Shown here: positions 45,196-57,467 of the stretch, in pieces | Position numbering within the stretch: position 1 is the stretch's first letter | How the letters are laid out: each line of letters begins with the position of its first letter | Assembly (NCBI GenBank): GCA_012931725.1 | Contig: CM022946.1 | Location: forward strand, 120,593,958-120,657,957 | Length of the DNA stretch: 64,000 nucleotides | From: Litsea cubeba | Taxonomy: Eukaryota; Streptophyta; Magnoliopsida; Laurales; Lauraceae | Direction of reading: 5' to 3' | Program-made: the position numbers and the translations under genes | Notes under the pieces: model-generated | The model's database searches: none | The model's input: only the letters and a program-made list of their open reading frames with translations | Told to the model about the DNA's origin: nothing

Positions 45196-48100
45196 TGAAA
45201 GAAACTGCAATTCAAGTCCAGACATCACTAGGGGAAGACGTCCATGGCTGATTTGTAACAAAATAGATTTTAAAAAATCTGATCTGGGCAGCGCAGATCA
45301 GCCATATAGATCGCAAAAATACTCCATGGTTTCATGATCAACAAGTGTGTAATTAAAGGAGATTCAAGAAGACTATTACCTTGATGATATGTACACTTCA
45401 AATCTCTGAAATAAAAGATCCAAAGGGCTGAACTCAGACTTGCAATCAGCAAACACCTTGCGGGAACTTTCTGCAGTAGAATTGCTTTTGATCTTCTTCT
45501 CTATTTCACTTCCAAATCTGATTGGTTAAGATGGTGGGATCTTAATCTAGATTTCTAGATGGGTTTTGAGAATTTTTATCTATGGAAAAATCTCAGACCT
45601 GAAACTCTCTTCAATGAAGAAGAAAAGAGGGCTGGACGTGTGGGATAGGGGATATGTGTGTTGGACGTCCAAGGGGGGAAGCTTCCTCCTTTTATTGAAA
45701 TCTGTTGGAATTTGAGATGAACTTAAGATGACTTTAGAGTCTTTTGATAAATTAAAGTAATTAGTATCTCAAGTATGGTTTTGAGTTGGAATTCTTGTCA
45801 ACACATTGTCACAAACGTGATGTTAATAGATTGGTATTGATAGAGCTGAAAAGAAGAAACAGAATTGAAACAGTCAGGAACTCAGAATTCCTGTAGCAGA
45901 GCACGCGGTCGACCGGGCTCTTCATGCGGTCGACCGAGCAAGAAGAAACTTGCAGAAAACAGAAAAAGGCACCTCTCAGTTATTTTCGTGACACAGTGTG
46001 TCTTCGGTCGACCGAGCCCTCAGGATGTCGACCGAGCTCGAAATTGTCTGTTTTCCAGTCAGTGTCTTCGGTCGACCGAGCAATCCATGATGTCGACCGA
46101 GCACGGGAACCAGAGTTGCGCAGAATTAGAAGTTGAGCACGAAAATTCAGCATACTTATCTAATTTGTTTGGGACTCTTTCTAAACGAATTGTAGCCCGT
46201 TTTAAACACAATTAGGGGTTACTAAAACCTATATAAAGGCATGCTTGGGTCGTTCATAACACCAAGAAAAGACACCAGAAGAGAAGAGAAAAGAGAGAAG
46301 AGAAGAGAGAAGAGTGTGCTGTGTGCTGGTGCTGTTGCTGTGTGCTGTTCTGCTACATCTTTCTACAGCAATTATGGACGGGATTATGCTCTAGAAGATG
46401 GTGATTCGTCCATGAGTTAAGTGTCTCTCTGTTTATGCTTTAATTTCAATTTGTAAGGGATTGAGAGAGAGAGAATTGTAGAGGGGAAGGGCAGTAGACA
46501 GAGTTAATTTTATATTCTGTTTTTACATCAAGTTGGTGCTTGGTGTTTGGGGTTTGGTGATCCTATCTGTGGGTGCAGATAAATTGTAAGGGGAGTCGGT
46601 GCTTCCTAGATAGTTGGTGCTATCTGAAACTCAAGGGAGTCGGTGCTTCCTAGATAGTTGGTGCTATCTGAAACTAAGGGTTGGTGCTCTTTGTCGTTGG
46701 TGCGACTAAATAAGATTCAGATCTGTCCCGGATTGGTGTTCGGACAGTCTTTGAACCGTGGACGTAGCCTTTCGGTGAACCACGTTAAATCTGGTGTCAT
46801 TGTGTGGTTTGACTTGTTTTGTTGTTGAATTGGACCTGTTTTTAGAAATCACTGATTCACCCCCCCCCTCTCAGTGATCGCGGTATCCAACAAAATCTTT
46901 AGGTTTCCTTTCCTTAAAAATTATCCCTACTATTTCTCATAGATGTCCTAAAAGGAAAGTATAATCCAAAGATTTATTTCATTTTAGAAGCACTCTAATT
47001 AGAAAAGGAAACTAAAGGAACATCCCACAAACTTTAGCAATTAGTAATCTTAGTTGCACAACACTTACTAATTTAAGTTTCTAATTCAAAAAGGAAACTT
47101 TACTATAGGAATACTAATCCAAAGAGGAGTCCAACCTTCCAAGTAGAGAGACCTACTCAAAGTTGGAAACCTCACCTATGGAATTCCCATTATGGACGTC
47201 CCACATAAAATAATGCACACCATGGCCCACAAATAATTTATCTAGAATTAAATTCATGTATGCCATCAAAAGCCTATTTGAATTTAAACTCAAAATTATT
47301 TTTCCACCAAAATAATTCAACCACATTTTATCTAAACAAATTAGGAAACCTTGCCAATATAGGAAAGTGACTAGAGAAGGGACCAAAAGACATATTTGCC
47401 CTTGGCTCCTAAAATGACCAAAAATGTCCATGCTAAACCCATAGCAACATTAAGACCATTTTAACCTTAACTCATTCCACTAAAGAGTTATGGTTGAACT
47501 CCAGGGACAAATATTTAATATGATATTAAGCTAGTCAGAAAGTGACAGTTGTCTTCGACCTACTAAGTGAAATGACCTAAATGCCCCTCTATGTAATATC
47601 CATAATCAAGTCAGGTTATCCGATGTACTACCAACCTTCTCGATGACATCTAAACCTTAGAACTTCATATCCTTAACTTAATCATCATCCAGATATCATT
47701 CTCTTGGTCCAGGGAGCGACCCACAAGTTCAATATCCATATGGAACATCCATATACTAAGATCTTAGATTTTGATGATTAAACGGATAATTCTAAGGGGA
47801 CGATCATTCCATCATTAGATGACATAGATTCTTTTTTGCATCTGCACATCCCAACTGATCAAGTCCGGGTACCCAAAAGACAGAGCTGTTGACCCATGAA
47901 AAGAATCTCACCCACAGTGAATTAAAGCACAAGAACTTGACTTCGTCAGTTCATCTACAAATGCTCAAGATTAAGAGCACTGGTCACTCAATAGCATGAG
48001 GTGACCTGATCTCTCTCAGTGATAGAACTATTTTAGAGATCACACCTACAATGGTCCTGTTCAATGCATTGCATATGCACTAATGAGATAAATCTGAGAT

Positions 48101-48412
48101 AGGCCTCCCATGACTTAGGTAAGTCACCCTGAATACAGGAGTCTCTCACTATAACTTATACCAAGATGAAGTGCCCAACTCCATCTCTCAGTTATGAACA
48201 AATATGTTGTTTCCAGTGTCCATGAATCAGATGTATCTATGTGTAGGCACTACACACCTAATTCATTTACTAGAAACAATGGGCCTTACACAACCATACA
48301 TATATACATGTTTAAAGAGAAAAGAGTCATTCCATTAAATAACCAGTAAATATCCAGTAACAAAAGGTGAGAGTGCAGCTAGTGGGCTTTAGGGCATACA
48401 CCAATCCCAACA
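45196..48412 (-). mobile_element. Copia-like solo LTR in LTR4, itself interrupted
   Basis: The minus strand starts TGTTGGGATTGGTGTATGCC and ends TTTCTTTCA. The perfect duplication GTACC flanks it (45191-45195, 48413-48417). Without the inner insert and its duplication it is about 2022 bp. No internal coding region is seen, so it is read as a solo LTR; the start sequence is typical for plant Ty1/copia LTRs. Confidence 0.75.
45703..46892 (+). mobile_element. Solo LTR nested in the solo LTR at 45196-48412
   Basis: A 1190-bp insert starts TGTTGGAATT and ends GTATCCAACA, with the perfect duplication AAATC (45698-45702, 46893-46897). A plus-strand TATA box CTATATAAAGG lies at about 46229-46239. 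Upstream of it are six GTCGACC motifs in three pairs; downstream are GA-rich leader sequence (46264-46315) and a 44-bp tandem duplication (about 46590-46678). It is the youngest layer of a three-deep nest. Confidence 0.85.
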
Positions 48413-50313
48413 GTACCCCCCAAGGGACTTTTGTCACCTTGTAGCGGTGGTCGGTGTAGAACTTCCGCGGAGTTTTCTCTATTTCTTTCTCTAGATTTCT
48501 GTGCTTTTTTCTGATCTGGGATCTGTCTTGTTTTTCCGATCTCTGTGGTTTTTTCTGATCTCTGTTGTTTTTTATGATCTGGAATTCTTTGGAATGCTCT
48601 CCTATTTATAGGCTTTTAGGTAGCCATTTAGGAGAATTATTTAGCTTTAATTGTCATAAAGCTACATAAAGGGAGGAGTTACAAGATTGAATTCTTTATT
48701 TTGTAACACCTTTTTCTTGGCTTCTAATTGGCTGGAGGAGATTGAGGGCGAAGGGAGGAGTTTCATGGGTTAATTGCCATGAATCTCTTGACTTATAACT
48801 TCCGGATGTTCGCTTCTGATTGGGCCATCCAAAGAAATGGATTAATGACTGTAATAAAGCTAGTCAATTAATCGCATTAAGTGGTCGCCGAGCAGTTGAA
48901 GAGTCGCGGGTCATGCCGCATCTTTTGGGATTCTTCTGGTGATGATCAGCGATGGATCTTCATGTAGATCGACATCGGATGGCCATGTAACTTCAGGTAT
49001 TGGTTGCCAATAGCGGGTCGGTGCCATCTGTCCTGTCGATTTCTCGATCGGTCGGGTTGAAAACACACTTTTTTTGTTGACCGGTTGGCGATCAATGTTG
49101 ATTTTGATACTCTTGATGATTGAGCCGTGTTTTTTACAGATGTCAGAGGATTTGGTGTCTCAAAAGTATGAATTTTGAAAAATACCAGAGGTCAGACGTT
49201 TCGACTCGCGGAAAAATGGCGAAAAACAGGATTTCCGGGGCCCTCCCGGCGATCCCGAGCTCCAGGGTCGCCGGCGACCCTGGCCCAGGGTCGCAGGGGC
49301 TGGCGATCTGCGACCCTAAGGGGTTTTCCCCCCTTTTGTCCCGTTTTGTGTCCGTTTTTACTATTTTTTTATTCTTTTTTCTTTTGTATTTTTCCTTGAC
49401 ATTTTTGATCATTTATTGGCCTGATTTCCCTGTAGAAAAACTGATGAGAATCCTTGCATTTTGTTTTGCAAAGTTTCCAATTTTCTGAGAAAGCCGGAGA
49501 CTTTGTCGCGCAGAGCTGCCGATTTTCCGTCAGAAGCTGAAACTGGGTCAAACGATTTCGGAATGACCTAAAATTTGGTGTGAAGCCTCCCGAGTAATAA
49601 ATAAGACCAACCATAGGCTTTTGTTTGAGTTTAGAATCCATTTGGGGTTTTATCACTAGTAGACTTGTTTTCATCGCGATGAAGATGTCGCGGCTTGATG
49701 TGCGGTCAACAGGGAACCTATTGGAGTCATTTTAAGATGATCCATAGTCTCTATCTTGGAAACCATGGTCCCGGGGAGCTTCGCCGCCGAGAGGCCTGAT
49801 TTGGCTTCCGAGCGTCAAAGTATGGTCAAATGTTGTCGAAATGACCTGAAATTTGACGTGTAACCCTTTGTAAGCATTTTGAAGCTGTCCATGTGCTCTA
49901 TCTGATGAGTGATGGCCTCGGTGGCTCTCACCGCCGAGAGGCTTGATTTAGCTGTTCGAGGGTTGATGTAGGGTCAAACGTTGTCGGTTTGACTCGGAAC
50001 TTGACGTGGAGCCTTTTGGATGTATTTCGAGACCATCCATCAGCTCTTATCGAAGATTTGGTGTCTCCGATGCTTTCGCCGCGGGGAGCTCCTTTTCAGT
50101 TGCCGGAGAAGCAAAGTTAGGCCAAATGATTTTGAAATGGCCCGAAACTTCTTGTGTACTCCTTTTTTGGCTGTCTTGAAGGATCTTGCAGTTTTTGTTT
50201 CATTCTGACAAGATTTGATTTTTTGGAAGTAGCACTATCTATTTATGGCAGGTTGCGACTTCATGTAGTTTTCTGGATCTTGAAGAAGCAAAGTGATATT
50301 TTTGGTGTCAACA

Positions 50314-51033
50314 ACCGTCTTCAGAGAACGCGCAGACCACGACCGTTATGGGGAGTGCCTCCCGGGAAGAATGGTGTTCGTGCGCAGAAGGTTCGCCCAG
50401 GGCAAAGGTTCCTAAACGACTTCTACAAGGCAAGACTGCCAGGATGCCTGGCAGGGGCAGGCAGATCCTCATGATCATAACAGAGAAGAAGGGCTACTGG
50501 TTCAAGTTCTTTTTCTTTCCCATGGCAGGCTTGCTGCCTCTATTTATAGGAGCAAGAAGGGCCCGGTCCTCAAGGACCCATTGATGAGGAGAAGTCTCCC
50601 ATGCCTCGCGTGGACTGCAGTCTTCTTCAAGATTGACTGACGGCTCCAATGGTGACACGTGGAGCCATCTGCTCGTTTTCCGTATCGGCCGTACCGCTGC
50701 ACTTACTACTATTTATGGGCCTCAGAATCCGGGATATCGGAGCGGATAACCATGAAGACCGTTCGGTACTCTCTCTCCAACTCAAGACTCTCACGTCACG
50801 TAACAGCACTCAGCCGGACTCAAGCACAAAGGAGCCGAACTCAAAAAGAAAGAGAAAGAAGAAAGCTCAATTGAACAAAATTTGCTTTTCATTTAAAGTG
50901 AAAGAGGTTACAAGCTGGAGATTACAAGCTGGTTCACATTACATTTGAAAGAGACAGAAAAACTACAAGTCAAAAGCAGGAAAGAGACAATGAACAGAAA
51001 AGCTACAGGGGCTTCGGCGCCTCGACCAGCTTA
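50314..51033. other. Unassigned stretch right of LTR4
   Basis: No coding region. A minus-strand TATA-like CCTATAAATAGAGG lies at about 50530-50545, within GC-richer sequence that looks like the U3/R part of another LTR, but no second copy is in the window to define ends. From about 50880 the sequence is A-rich and probably the 3' flank of the antisense gene at 51034-52851. Confidence 0.4.
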
Positions 51034-52851
51034 TCACCGTCTCTGATGGATCGGCGGTCTCGACGACAGCCACGGCCTTCTTTGGTGCATCACCCGCAGG
51101 AGGGGCAGAAGGAGCGTCGCCCGCAGAAGATGCAGCGGAGCATCACCAGCTGGAAGAATAGGTGGAGCGCCATCCGAGATAGGGTCAGCAGCAGGAGCAT
51201 TAGCCTTGGCACTCTCAATCGGCGGAGCGGAACTCGGCTCGGGTTCTGGGCCAGAGTACTTTGGCAGGTTCTGATAGACCGGGTGGTCTTTAGGAACCCC
51301 CGCCTGCTTCAGTGCAGCCAGGCACCCCTCCTCGAACAGAATGGAGGTGATCTCCTCCACCTGTCTCTCGTACTCCTCTGTGGCCTGGTCCACCCCGTTC
51401 TGAAAGGAATATTGGGCCTCAACTTGCAGTGAGGACTTGAGGTCAGCGTTCTCCTTCCTCAGCCGCTCCACTACGGCATTCCGAGCCTTCAGTTCGGCGT
51501 TTTCCTTCTGAAGCTTCTCGACTTCGTCACGCGTAGCTAGCACTTCGGCTCGCTGCCTCGTCGACTCTGTCGCCGAATCAGCCTTCACTTTTGCCAGCTC
51601 TGTCTCTAGCTCGGCCAGCCTTTTGGTCTTCACCCAGATCTCACCCCGCAACTAATGGGTTGTCGAGGTGAGATCGGTGATGCCGATCAGCGCCACGTCC
51701 AGCTGTGCAGTTGCCTCGGCGCGGCTCTTCCTCAGGTCCGCCAGCTCCTTCTTCAATTTCTCCCTCTCAGACTCTAGTTGGGTGATCCTGGAGACGTTCT
51801 TGTCGCTCCTTTCCACCACCAACTGAAGCCTCTGCACATTCTGCAAAAGAAAGCAAGTCAGATGGGAGCAGCCGAAATGAAATACATCAAAAGGTCATGA
51901 AGAACACTTACACGGAGAGCAGCCTGGATCGCCGAGCCCAGCAGACTCCCGTTGTCAAACTTCGCATGCAGCTCCCTGTTACACGGTAGGGCACAGGCCT
52001 TGGCGAGAGCCCCGATGATGAGAGAATTCCCAAGTACCCGGTCATCCACGTTTAAGGGCATCCCGGGCTGAGTCTCCAATCTCGGCCTCCACGCTGCCGG
52101 GGGAGCGCGAGGTCCGGAGGCCGATCCGAACCCTTGCCCTGCAGGGACGCTGAGGTCGCGAGCCGTCTCGGCAGCAGCCCTACTCGCTGGCACACTCTTC
52201 TCGGGTGGAGCCTTGCCTCCAGAAGCACGCACAGGGGTCTTTCTTTTTAGGGTCTACTCGGCCCCCTAGTCTTTCTCCCCCACCTTGGACCTTTTCCTTG
52301 GTGGAGACCCGTCCCTCGGGTGATCCGGTGAGCGCCTTCGCGCTCCTCGCTCGGTGTAGTGACAGGGGCATAGGTAACAGCAGCGCCCCCTGAGCCCGAA
52401 GCCATACGGGCACTGGTAGAAGAGGGGGTTGCAAAAGATGAGGACCCGCGCCTGAACTTGGCCGCCAGGTCCTTGGTTCCTGGCACTCGCGAACTGCCCT
52501 CCATCCGCTCTTCCTGATCAGACGTGTAAGCCTCCACTACCTCCCTTAAACTTGGAGACCCCGAACTGGAAGAAGTGGATGCCTCAGCACCAAACGCAGC
52601 TCGGCTCGCAGCAGGATCGATCAGAGGAACGCCCCCAGGCACGGCCACAGTAACAGGGGGGAAATCAGGCTGCAGCTCGTCCTCCTGCGCTGCTCCAATC
52701 CTCTTGTAGTGGCCACGATACCTCTGCGCGTAGCCTAGCAGCTTCCACGCCGATCTATTCTCATGCCCGGCATGCCTCTCAACCTTTCTGTGGTCGGCGA
52801 CGTTCTTTTTCCAACCATCGCTTACCGCTCGGCGCTGCCTCTCTCGCAGTT
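51034..52851 (-). pseudogene. Accessory-gene fragment of family B (coiled-coil part), antisense to family B gag-pol
   Basis: The minus-strand exon from 52851 (after an acceptor TGTGCAG) encodes a basic segment, then a Ser/Gly-rich part. A 71-bp intron at 51841-51911 (GTAAGT donor, TTTTGCAG acceptor) keeps the frame across it. The last exon encodes a long coiled coil (QLESEREKLKKEL; LAELETELAKVK; EVEKLQKENAELKARN) and a short C-terminal globular part (GCLAALKQAGVPKDHP). The architecture parallels the C-terminal half of the family A accessory protein. A TAG at 51652-51654 and frame changes near 52230-52400 break it. The N-terminal domain is missing. Confidence 0.6.
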
Positions 52852-53449
52852 CTGCACAGTAAACAACAAGATTAACATTAATCGAAATGAAACAAACATA
52901 ATTTTCCCCACCATTGGACTCTTACTAGATATATATATAACACTCTTCTCTCATGAATACATGCTTAATCCCAAGGATAGCTATATTCAATGCTACAACT
53001 TTCTTGGTAGTCAAGTTATACGCCCAAAACAAACACAAGTTAACTGCATTCAATACCACAACTCACTATGTACTCAACTAAGACTCCCAAAGCAAACACA
53101 ACTTATTAGGAATTAGTTACAAGGCAACATAATTACTAAGACTTCCAAGAAATTCAAAATAATACCAAACCCCTTCCCAAAGTCACATTAATTGAGCAAA
53201 AGAAAATTGGTCTTTCAATGTGCCACCAAGGAGTCCATATGGCAATGAATGCAATGGCTTGTCAGAATTGAAAGAGATGAAGGAAGAAAAAGAGAGACAG
53301 ATGAACATACAAATAATTGCAAAAGAACAATAACAAAGAAAGAAACAAGAAAGAGAAACAAATTGAGAAACCAGAGTCACATTGATGCAACCAACAAAAG
53401 AGAGATGATTGTAACCAACAGATGGTTGAGAATGTTTCTGAAAGATCAC
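52852..53449 (-). other. Possible intron upstream of the family B accessory exon
   Basis: AT-rich. On the minus strand it starts at a possible donor GCAG/GTGATC (53449) and ends at a good acceptor TTTACTGTGCAG (52852). The acceptor is convincing; whether it is joined to the donor at 53449 is a guess. Confidence 0.35.
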
Positions 53450-53660
53450 CTGCAAATCCAATCCTTGGAAGAAATCTGCAAGTGAGACCCCACTGTAGAT
53501 TGCCGTCCCTCTGAAATTTGAAAAGAAAGAGAGCTTCTGAGATTTCTGATCAGAAAGAACCTCAAATTGTTGGAGCAGAGGATTGTCACTCACTGATCGT
53601 TTTGGTGTAGTGACTAATAATCTATCTCTTATTATTTATAGACGACAAGGAAAAGGTACC
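53450..53660 (-). promoter_or_regulatory. Possible promoter and first exon on the minus strand
   Basis: Minus-strand TCTATAAATAATAAG (about 53630-53645), CACTACACC start-like sequence about 30 bp further on, then about 150 bp ending at GCAG/GTGATC. It looks like the 5' end of a plant transcript. It has no ATG in the frame that stays open. It may be the family B accessory promoter or a captured host fragment. Confidence 0.3.
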
Positions 53661-54990
53661 GTTATGAGTTATCTAATGAACTTTTGAACTCAACTTTCTA
53701 TTTCTCATAGGATTTAGATTCTTACTCGTACTCTACCTACAAAGATATCCCACAAGTATTAGAAAAATTAGTACTTTCCTATTTTGGGTTGACTCCATAT
53801 GAAAATGGTTTGAATTTACTTCTTCATCAAGTTAAAATTGTGAACAACTTGTTTTTATTTTAATCTCATACTACTCCAAGACTTGGAGATGGTAAAATTT
53901 AAGGCGTTTATTCAGTTTTCTGACTCATCCTCTAACGAGCCCAAGCCTTAGCCCACACTTCTTAAACAGGGCTTCAATGTCAACCTGCATCAAAGAAATT
54001 GGTAATTGATTGATTTATGCCCAGCTGACCAGCTCCACTCAATTTCAGTTAGGGTCTATCTGTTTGCTTGGAATTTAATTCCCAAGAAATCATGGTAAAA
54101 TGGGTTCCAATAAAAAGAATGAAAGAAATAAGGAGGAGATGTAGTGGGTTATGATGAATTGGTATTCAATTTCCACTAAAGGGAGATTATGTAATTGCCA
54201 TTTGGGAATCTTGACATTTGCTTCAGAATTTTTAGATACTTTGATAGGAAGGCATCTCTTAGAATTCTTATACAATTCAATTAAATTCAATTCTATGAAA
54301 ACAAAGGGATTTTCATCATCATTCCTTTCAATAGTCACCAAACTTGGCATCTAGTATCATTAACCATAATGTTTAGCTGGGCTAGACCAGGCTTTTTGGG
54401 CTTTGAATACAAGGCCTGATCCAACCGCATCTTCGATCAAATAAATTTTATTTTAAAGGCTGCGACTGTTCGAAATTGGCATGGCTGGGACAAGTTGTAG
54501 CGACTCAACATATCAGAGTTGTATAATCTTCCAATTTAAAAAAATAAGTAAAAGATTAACCCTGTCAATCCTCAATATTTTTACATGGCAACCCCTTTGT
54601 CACACACACACACACACAAAGTGGGGTTCACCTTGGGGCTCCACTAATCATGGGACAGAGGAGATCGAAAGATCCAAGTGGGTCCAACCAAGATATCAAA
54701 CTTGAAGTGAATATAATACGTTTAACCTCTTCTTCCATGGTCCACAAGTTTGTACGACTTTATATCAAACAACAAAATTCATCCTAAATCTATGGTCCCG
54801 TCGATTCGGATCTATATAAATCCACGGGGTTCAGTGACTGGGGGGTTGGGTTTGTTGTGTATGTTTGGTCCATTTGGATGGGTCTTAAGGTGGGCCCCAT
54901 TAGGAGGCCCTTACTGTAAGATTGTGGGGACTATCCTACCGGACCATTAGTCATAAATATAGTATGTTGTTTGCAGATGATATTGTGTGG
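53661..54990. other. AT-rich unassigned stretch
   Basis: No coding region found. It holds a (CA)n tract at 54602-54616 and a MITE-like stretch at about 54617-54950 with GTGGGGTTCACCTTGGGG on one side and AAGGTGGGCCCCAT on the other, weakly related to the insert at 43630-44007. It may be older host sequence. Confidence 0.4.
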
Positions 54991-54999
54991 GGAGATTTC

Positions 55000-55870
55000 C
55001 AGAACTCCAGGATTACGCTAATCACAGCCATCAGATGAGACTAAGCATTCTCACGTGCCATCCGCGTGCCGCCCACGTGGCACCAGATTCACCCCGACTA
55101 CCAGGAAAGGGGGTCCGGCCGAAGTCAAGCAGGCCCGGACCGCTAGTGCCGAGCTCGGCTACTCCATGTGCCCACCTCGGCAGAAAGCTCCACCTCGGCC
55201 AAAGGAGCCGGGACGAAGGCCGAAGCAGGAAAGAGCCTCCACTCGCACCCCTCATCCCCCACGTCATCAGGCACGTGGAGGACTATGGGCGCGAGCTAGT
55301 GAGACAGATGCGACATCCAGCCGTTCACAATCTTCGCCAGATCCCTGACAGGGCGGCATCCAGCGGCTGAAGCCACATCAGGGCAAGGCCCAAGGGCGGA
55401 TCCGATGGTACCCCAACCGTCAAAGGCGTCCAACACAATCTGGCCCAACAAGACGCGCATTTAATGCGATGTGGGCTGATCCGACTGGCATTAAATGCAG
55501 AGTGGGCTGGATTGGACCGCATTAATTACTTTGTGGGCTGATCATGACTTCCTGTCGAGTCATGGGACCCACGCCAGGATATCATCCGAAGATACGACCC
55601 AAGCCTCTATAAATAGAGCCTCATACCACCAGCAAGGTACGCACAATTCAACCCACAGAGCCGTTACTCTGCCTCTCTACTTCCTCTCCTTCCATTGTTC
55701 CAGTTCACTCACTGATTTTGGCATCGGAGAGCCTTGCGCCGCCCAGGCCAGGGTCCTCTGACCGTTTGCTCTTCTCTTTCAGGCTTTCGGATGGTACCTA
55801 ATCTTCATCACCTTGGATAAGTCCTCTAAGGCTCCCCAGTTATTGTGGGTCATTATTTTCTGCACCTACA
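55000..55870 (+). mobile_element. 5' LTR of family B (left edge uncertain)
   Basis: GC-richer sequence with a plus-strand TATA box CTCTATAAATAGAG (about 55603-55616), followed by about 250 bp of R-U5 ending GCACCTACA at 55870, directly before the primer-binding site. The left edge cannot be fixed because the 3' LTR is not in the window. Short repeats of CATTAAATGC/GCATTTAATGC and GTGGGCTG occur at 55455-55545. Confidence 0.65.
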
Positions 55871-55872
55871 AT

Positions 55873-55888
55873 TGGCGCCGTCTGTGGG
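55873..55888 (+). other. Primer-binding site of family B
   Basis: TGGCGCCGTCTGTGGG begins two bases after the LTR end CTACA. This wording is common just inside the 5' LTR of Tat-type plant elements. It differs fully from the family A site. Confidence 0.75.
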
Positions 55889-55940
55889 AAAGTAATATCC
55901 CAACCTTCCCAACCTTCTCAACCTCAATCTCCCAGAAATC

Positions 55941-57467
55941 ATGCCTCCGAAAGCCAGGAAGGGCGGAGAATCCTCGAGAGCAGTGCTCGAGCAGCCAGCA
56001 CCATCGGCAGACGTCCCTCCTCAGGGGCGTTCCCGAACGGTGCGTGGCATATCTGCAGGCGAGGGCCGCTTAGGCTCGCAGCGCTTCATCGAGGTCCCCC
56101 TCCAAGAGGGACTCGAGGCCTCGTTCTCAGCAGATGAAGTCACGCCACCCCGACACGACGAGCGTCGGCATGAGCGTCCTCGTAAAGATAAAGTCGTCGC
56201 CGTGGAAGAGACGCATCGCGTTCAACCTCCTGCCGCTGGAGGAGATGCTGCAGCTCAAAATGCTCTCCTCCAGAAACAGGAGCGGTTAATCCGTGAGCTC
56301 CAGCAGCAACTGAGAGCAGCGCAAACTGCCTCGTTTAGACAGGTCTTTGATCCTCAGGGAAAGAAGAGGGACGCCCCGAGCAAGGCAGCCCAGCCTCCTC
56401 GTGAGGATCTGAGAGATCTTCTGGACCACAAGCGAAGCCAGATCCATGATGAAGGCTCAAGCAACAGCCAAAGTCATCATAGCCGCGATGGCCGAGCCCA
56501 TAGCCATCGCAGCCCGAACCACTCCAAGCGAAAGCCAAGAGCGCAGACTCCGGAGAAGGACGACGAGCAGGAGTGGTTCGACAAACGCGTCAGGCTTGCT
56601 CTTCAGCATAACCTGGACGTGCAGGACCAGAAATAGATCTGTGGCCACACCGATCTAGGGGCCTCGCCTTTCACGAGGGACATCGAGCGCACCCCCCTGC
56701 CCAAAAAGTTCTCTGTCCCGCGGTTCGTCCCCTACGACGGACTGTCCGATCCATCCGCTCACCTCCGTCACTTCTCCCAGAAGATGTCCATCTGGGGAAA
56801 CGAGGGCCACCTCAACTGTAAGATCTTCTCCTCCAGTTTGGGTGACCTCCCCCTGAAGTGGTTCTGCGCCCTCCCAGAGAAGTCGATTTCGAGTTGGAAG
56901 GAGCTCCAGCTCTCCTTTCTAAAGAAGTTCCAAGCTTACAGCGCCGTCCCAAAGACAGAGGGGGACTTTCTCGCCCTGAGAATGAAGCAGGGTGAGAGCC
57001 TCGCCAAGTTTGCCCGACGATTCTGGGCGGTTTACAGCCAGATCGAGGGCACTAGGGAGGAAATAACAATCTTCGCCTTCCAACGTGCCCTGATCCCCGG
57101 CCACGACCTCCGGAAGGACTTGGTCGGAGACCCCCCAGAATCCATGCCAGCGCTAATGTCCCGGATAAAGCGCTTTGTCGCCCGGGAGGAAGATGAAATC
57201 CAGGCCCGGGAAGAGGACGAAAGACCGGAGCCCGAGCTGAAGAGCAGCCAGCCTCGGCAGAGAGGCGGGAGGCCCTTTCAGAAGCAGGAGCCCAAGCAGG
57301 CCTAGGCCGCTAGTTCGGCGAAGCCTACGTCGTCCCGATCTGGGGGCACCTGGAGGCCCAGACCTCCCACCAACGCCGGTAAGAGCGTCAACGTCGTCTT
57401 CAAGGAGCCGATATACCATATCCTGAACAAGATAAAGACCAAGCCGTTCTTCAAGTGGCCTCCACCC
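55941..57467 (+). pseudogene. Gag of family B
   Basis: ATG at 55941 (MPPKARKGGESS). A basic, Gln- and Ser-rich N-terminal part with a short coiled coil (LLQKQERLIRELQQQL) precedes the capsid-like domain (FVPYDGLSDPSAHL, LPLKWFCALPEKSI, FLALRMKQGESL, FAFQRALIPGHDL). A Cys/His knuckle-like CSYLKGNGHKTEDC follows at about 57508-57550. TAG at 56634-56636 and 57303-57305 break a frame that is otherwise continuous into pol. Gag is much shorter than in family A. Confidence 0.85.

Larger units (their letters stand above)
1..50313 (-). mobile_element. Tandem array of three family A Tat-type Ty3/gypsy units sharing LTRs
   Basis: Three internal regions of one retrotransposon family lie head to tail on the minus strand, separated by single LTRs: unit 1 (1-17718, left end outside the window), LTR1, unit 2 (20513-38452), LTR2, unit 3 (40875-44532, pol and accessory gene missing), LTR4. 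Each LTR starts TGTTGACACC and ends GGTCCATCA on the minus strand. The domain order of gag-pol is Gag, protease, G-patch, RT, RNase H, second archaeal-type RNase H, integrase. A plus-strand accessory gene lies beyond integrase. The second RNase H and the antisense gene are known marks of the Tat lineage. The right edge is at 50313, followed by ACCGT as a candidate target duplication; the left edge is not in the window. Confidence 0.85.
44533..50313 (-). mobile_element. LTR4 of family A, interrupted by nested solo LTRs
   Basis: Starts TGTTGACACC at 50313 and ends GGTCCATCA at 44533. Without the insert at 45196-48412 and one copy of its duplication it is 2559 bp. TATA box at 48600-48611, symmetrical GC palindrome at 49262-49283, five U3 modules (anchors about 49549, 49687, 49825, 49977, 50119). 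It is the 5' LTR of unit 3 and the right end of the array. ACCGT follows. Confidence 0.85.

Noticed and set aside
45191..48417. Complete non-autonomous LTR element (two LTRs with short interior)
   Set aside because: No direct terminal repeats were seen inside 45196-48412 after removal of the inner insert; a solo LTR explains the ends and the duplication.
50314..50318. ACCGT as proven target duplication of the whole array
   Set aside because: The left end of the array is outside the window, so only one side is visible; kept as a candidate only.
53183..53593. Hydrophobic minus-strand open frame of about 136 codons
   Set aside because: It lacks an ATG at the start, crosses the likely donor site and has no recognisable domain; the hydrophobic part is the reading of A/T-rich DNA.
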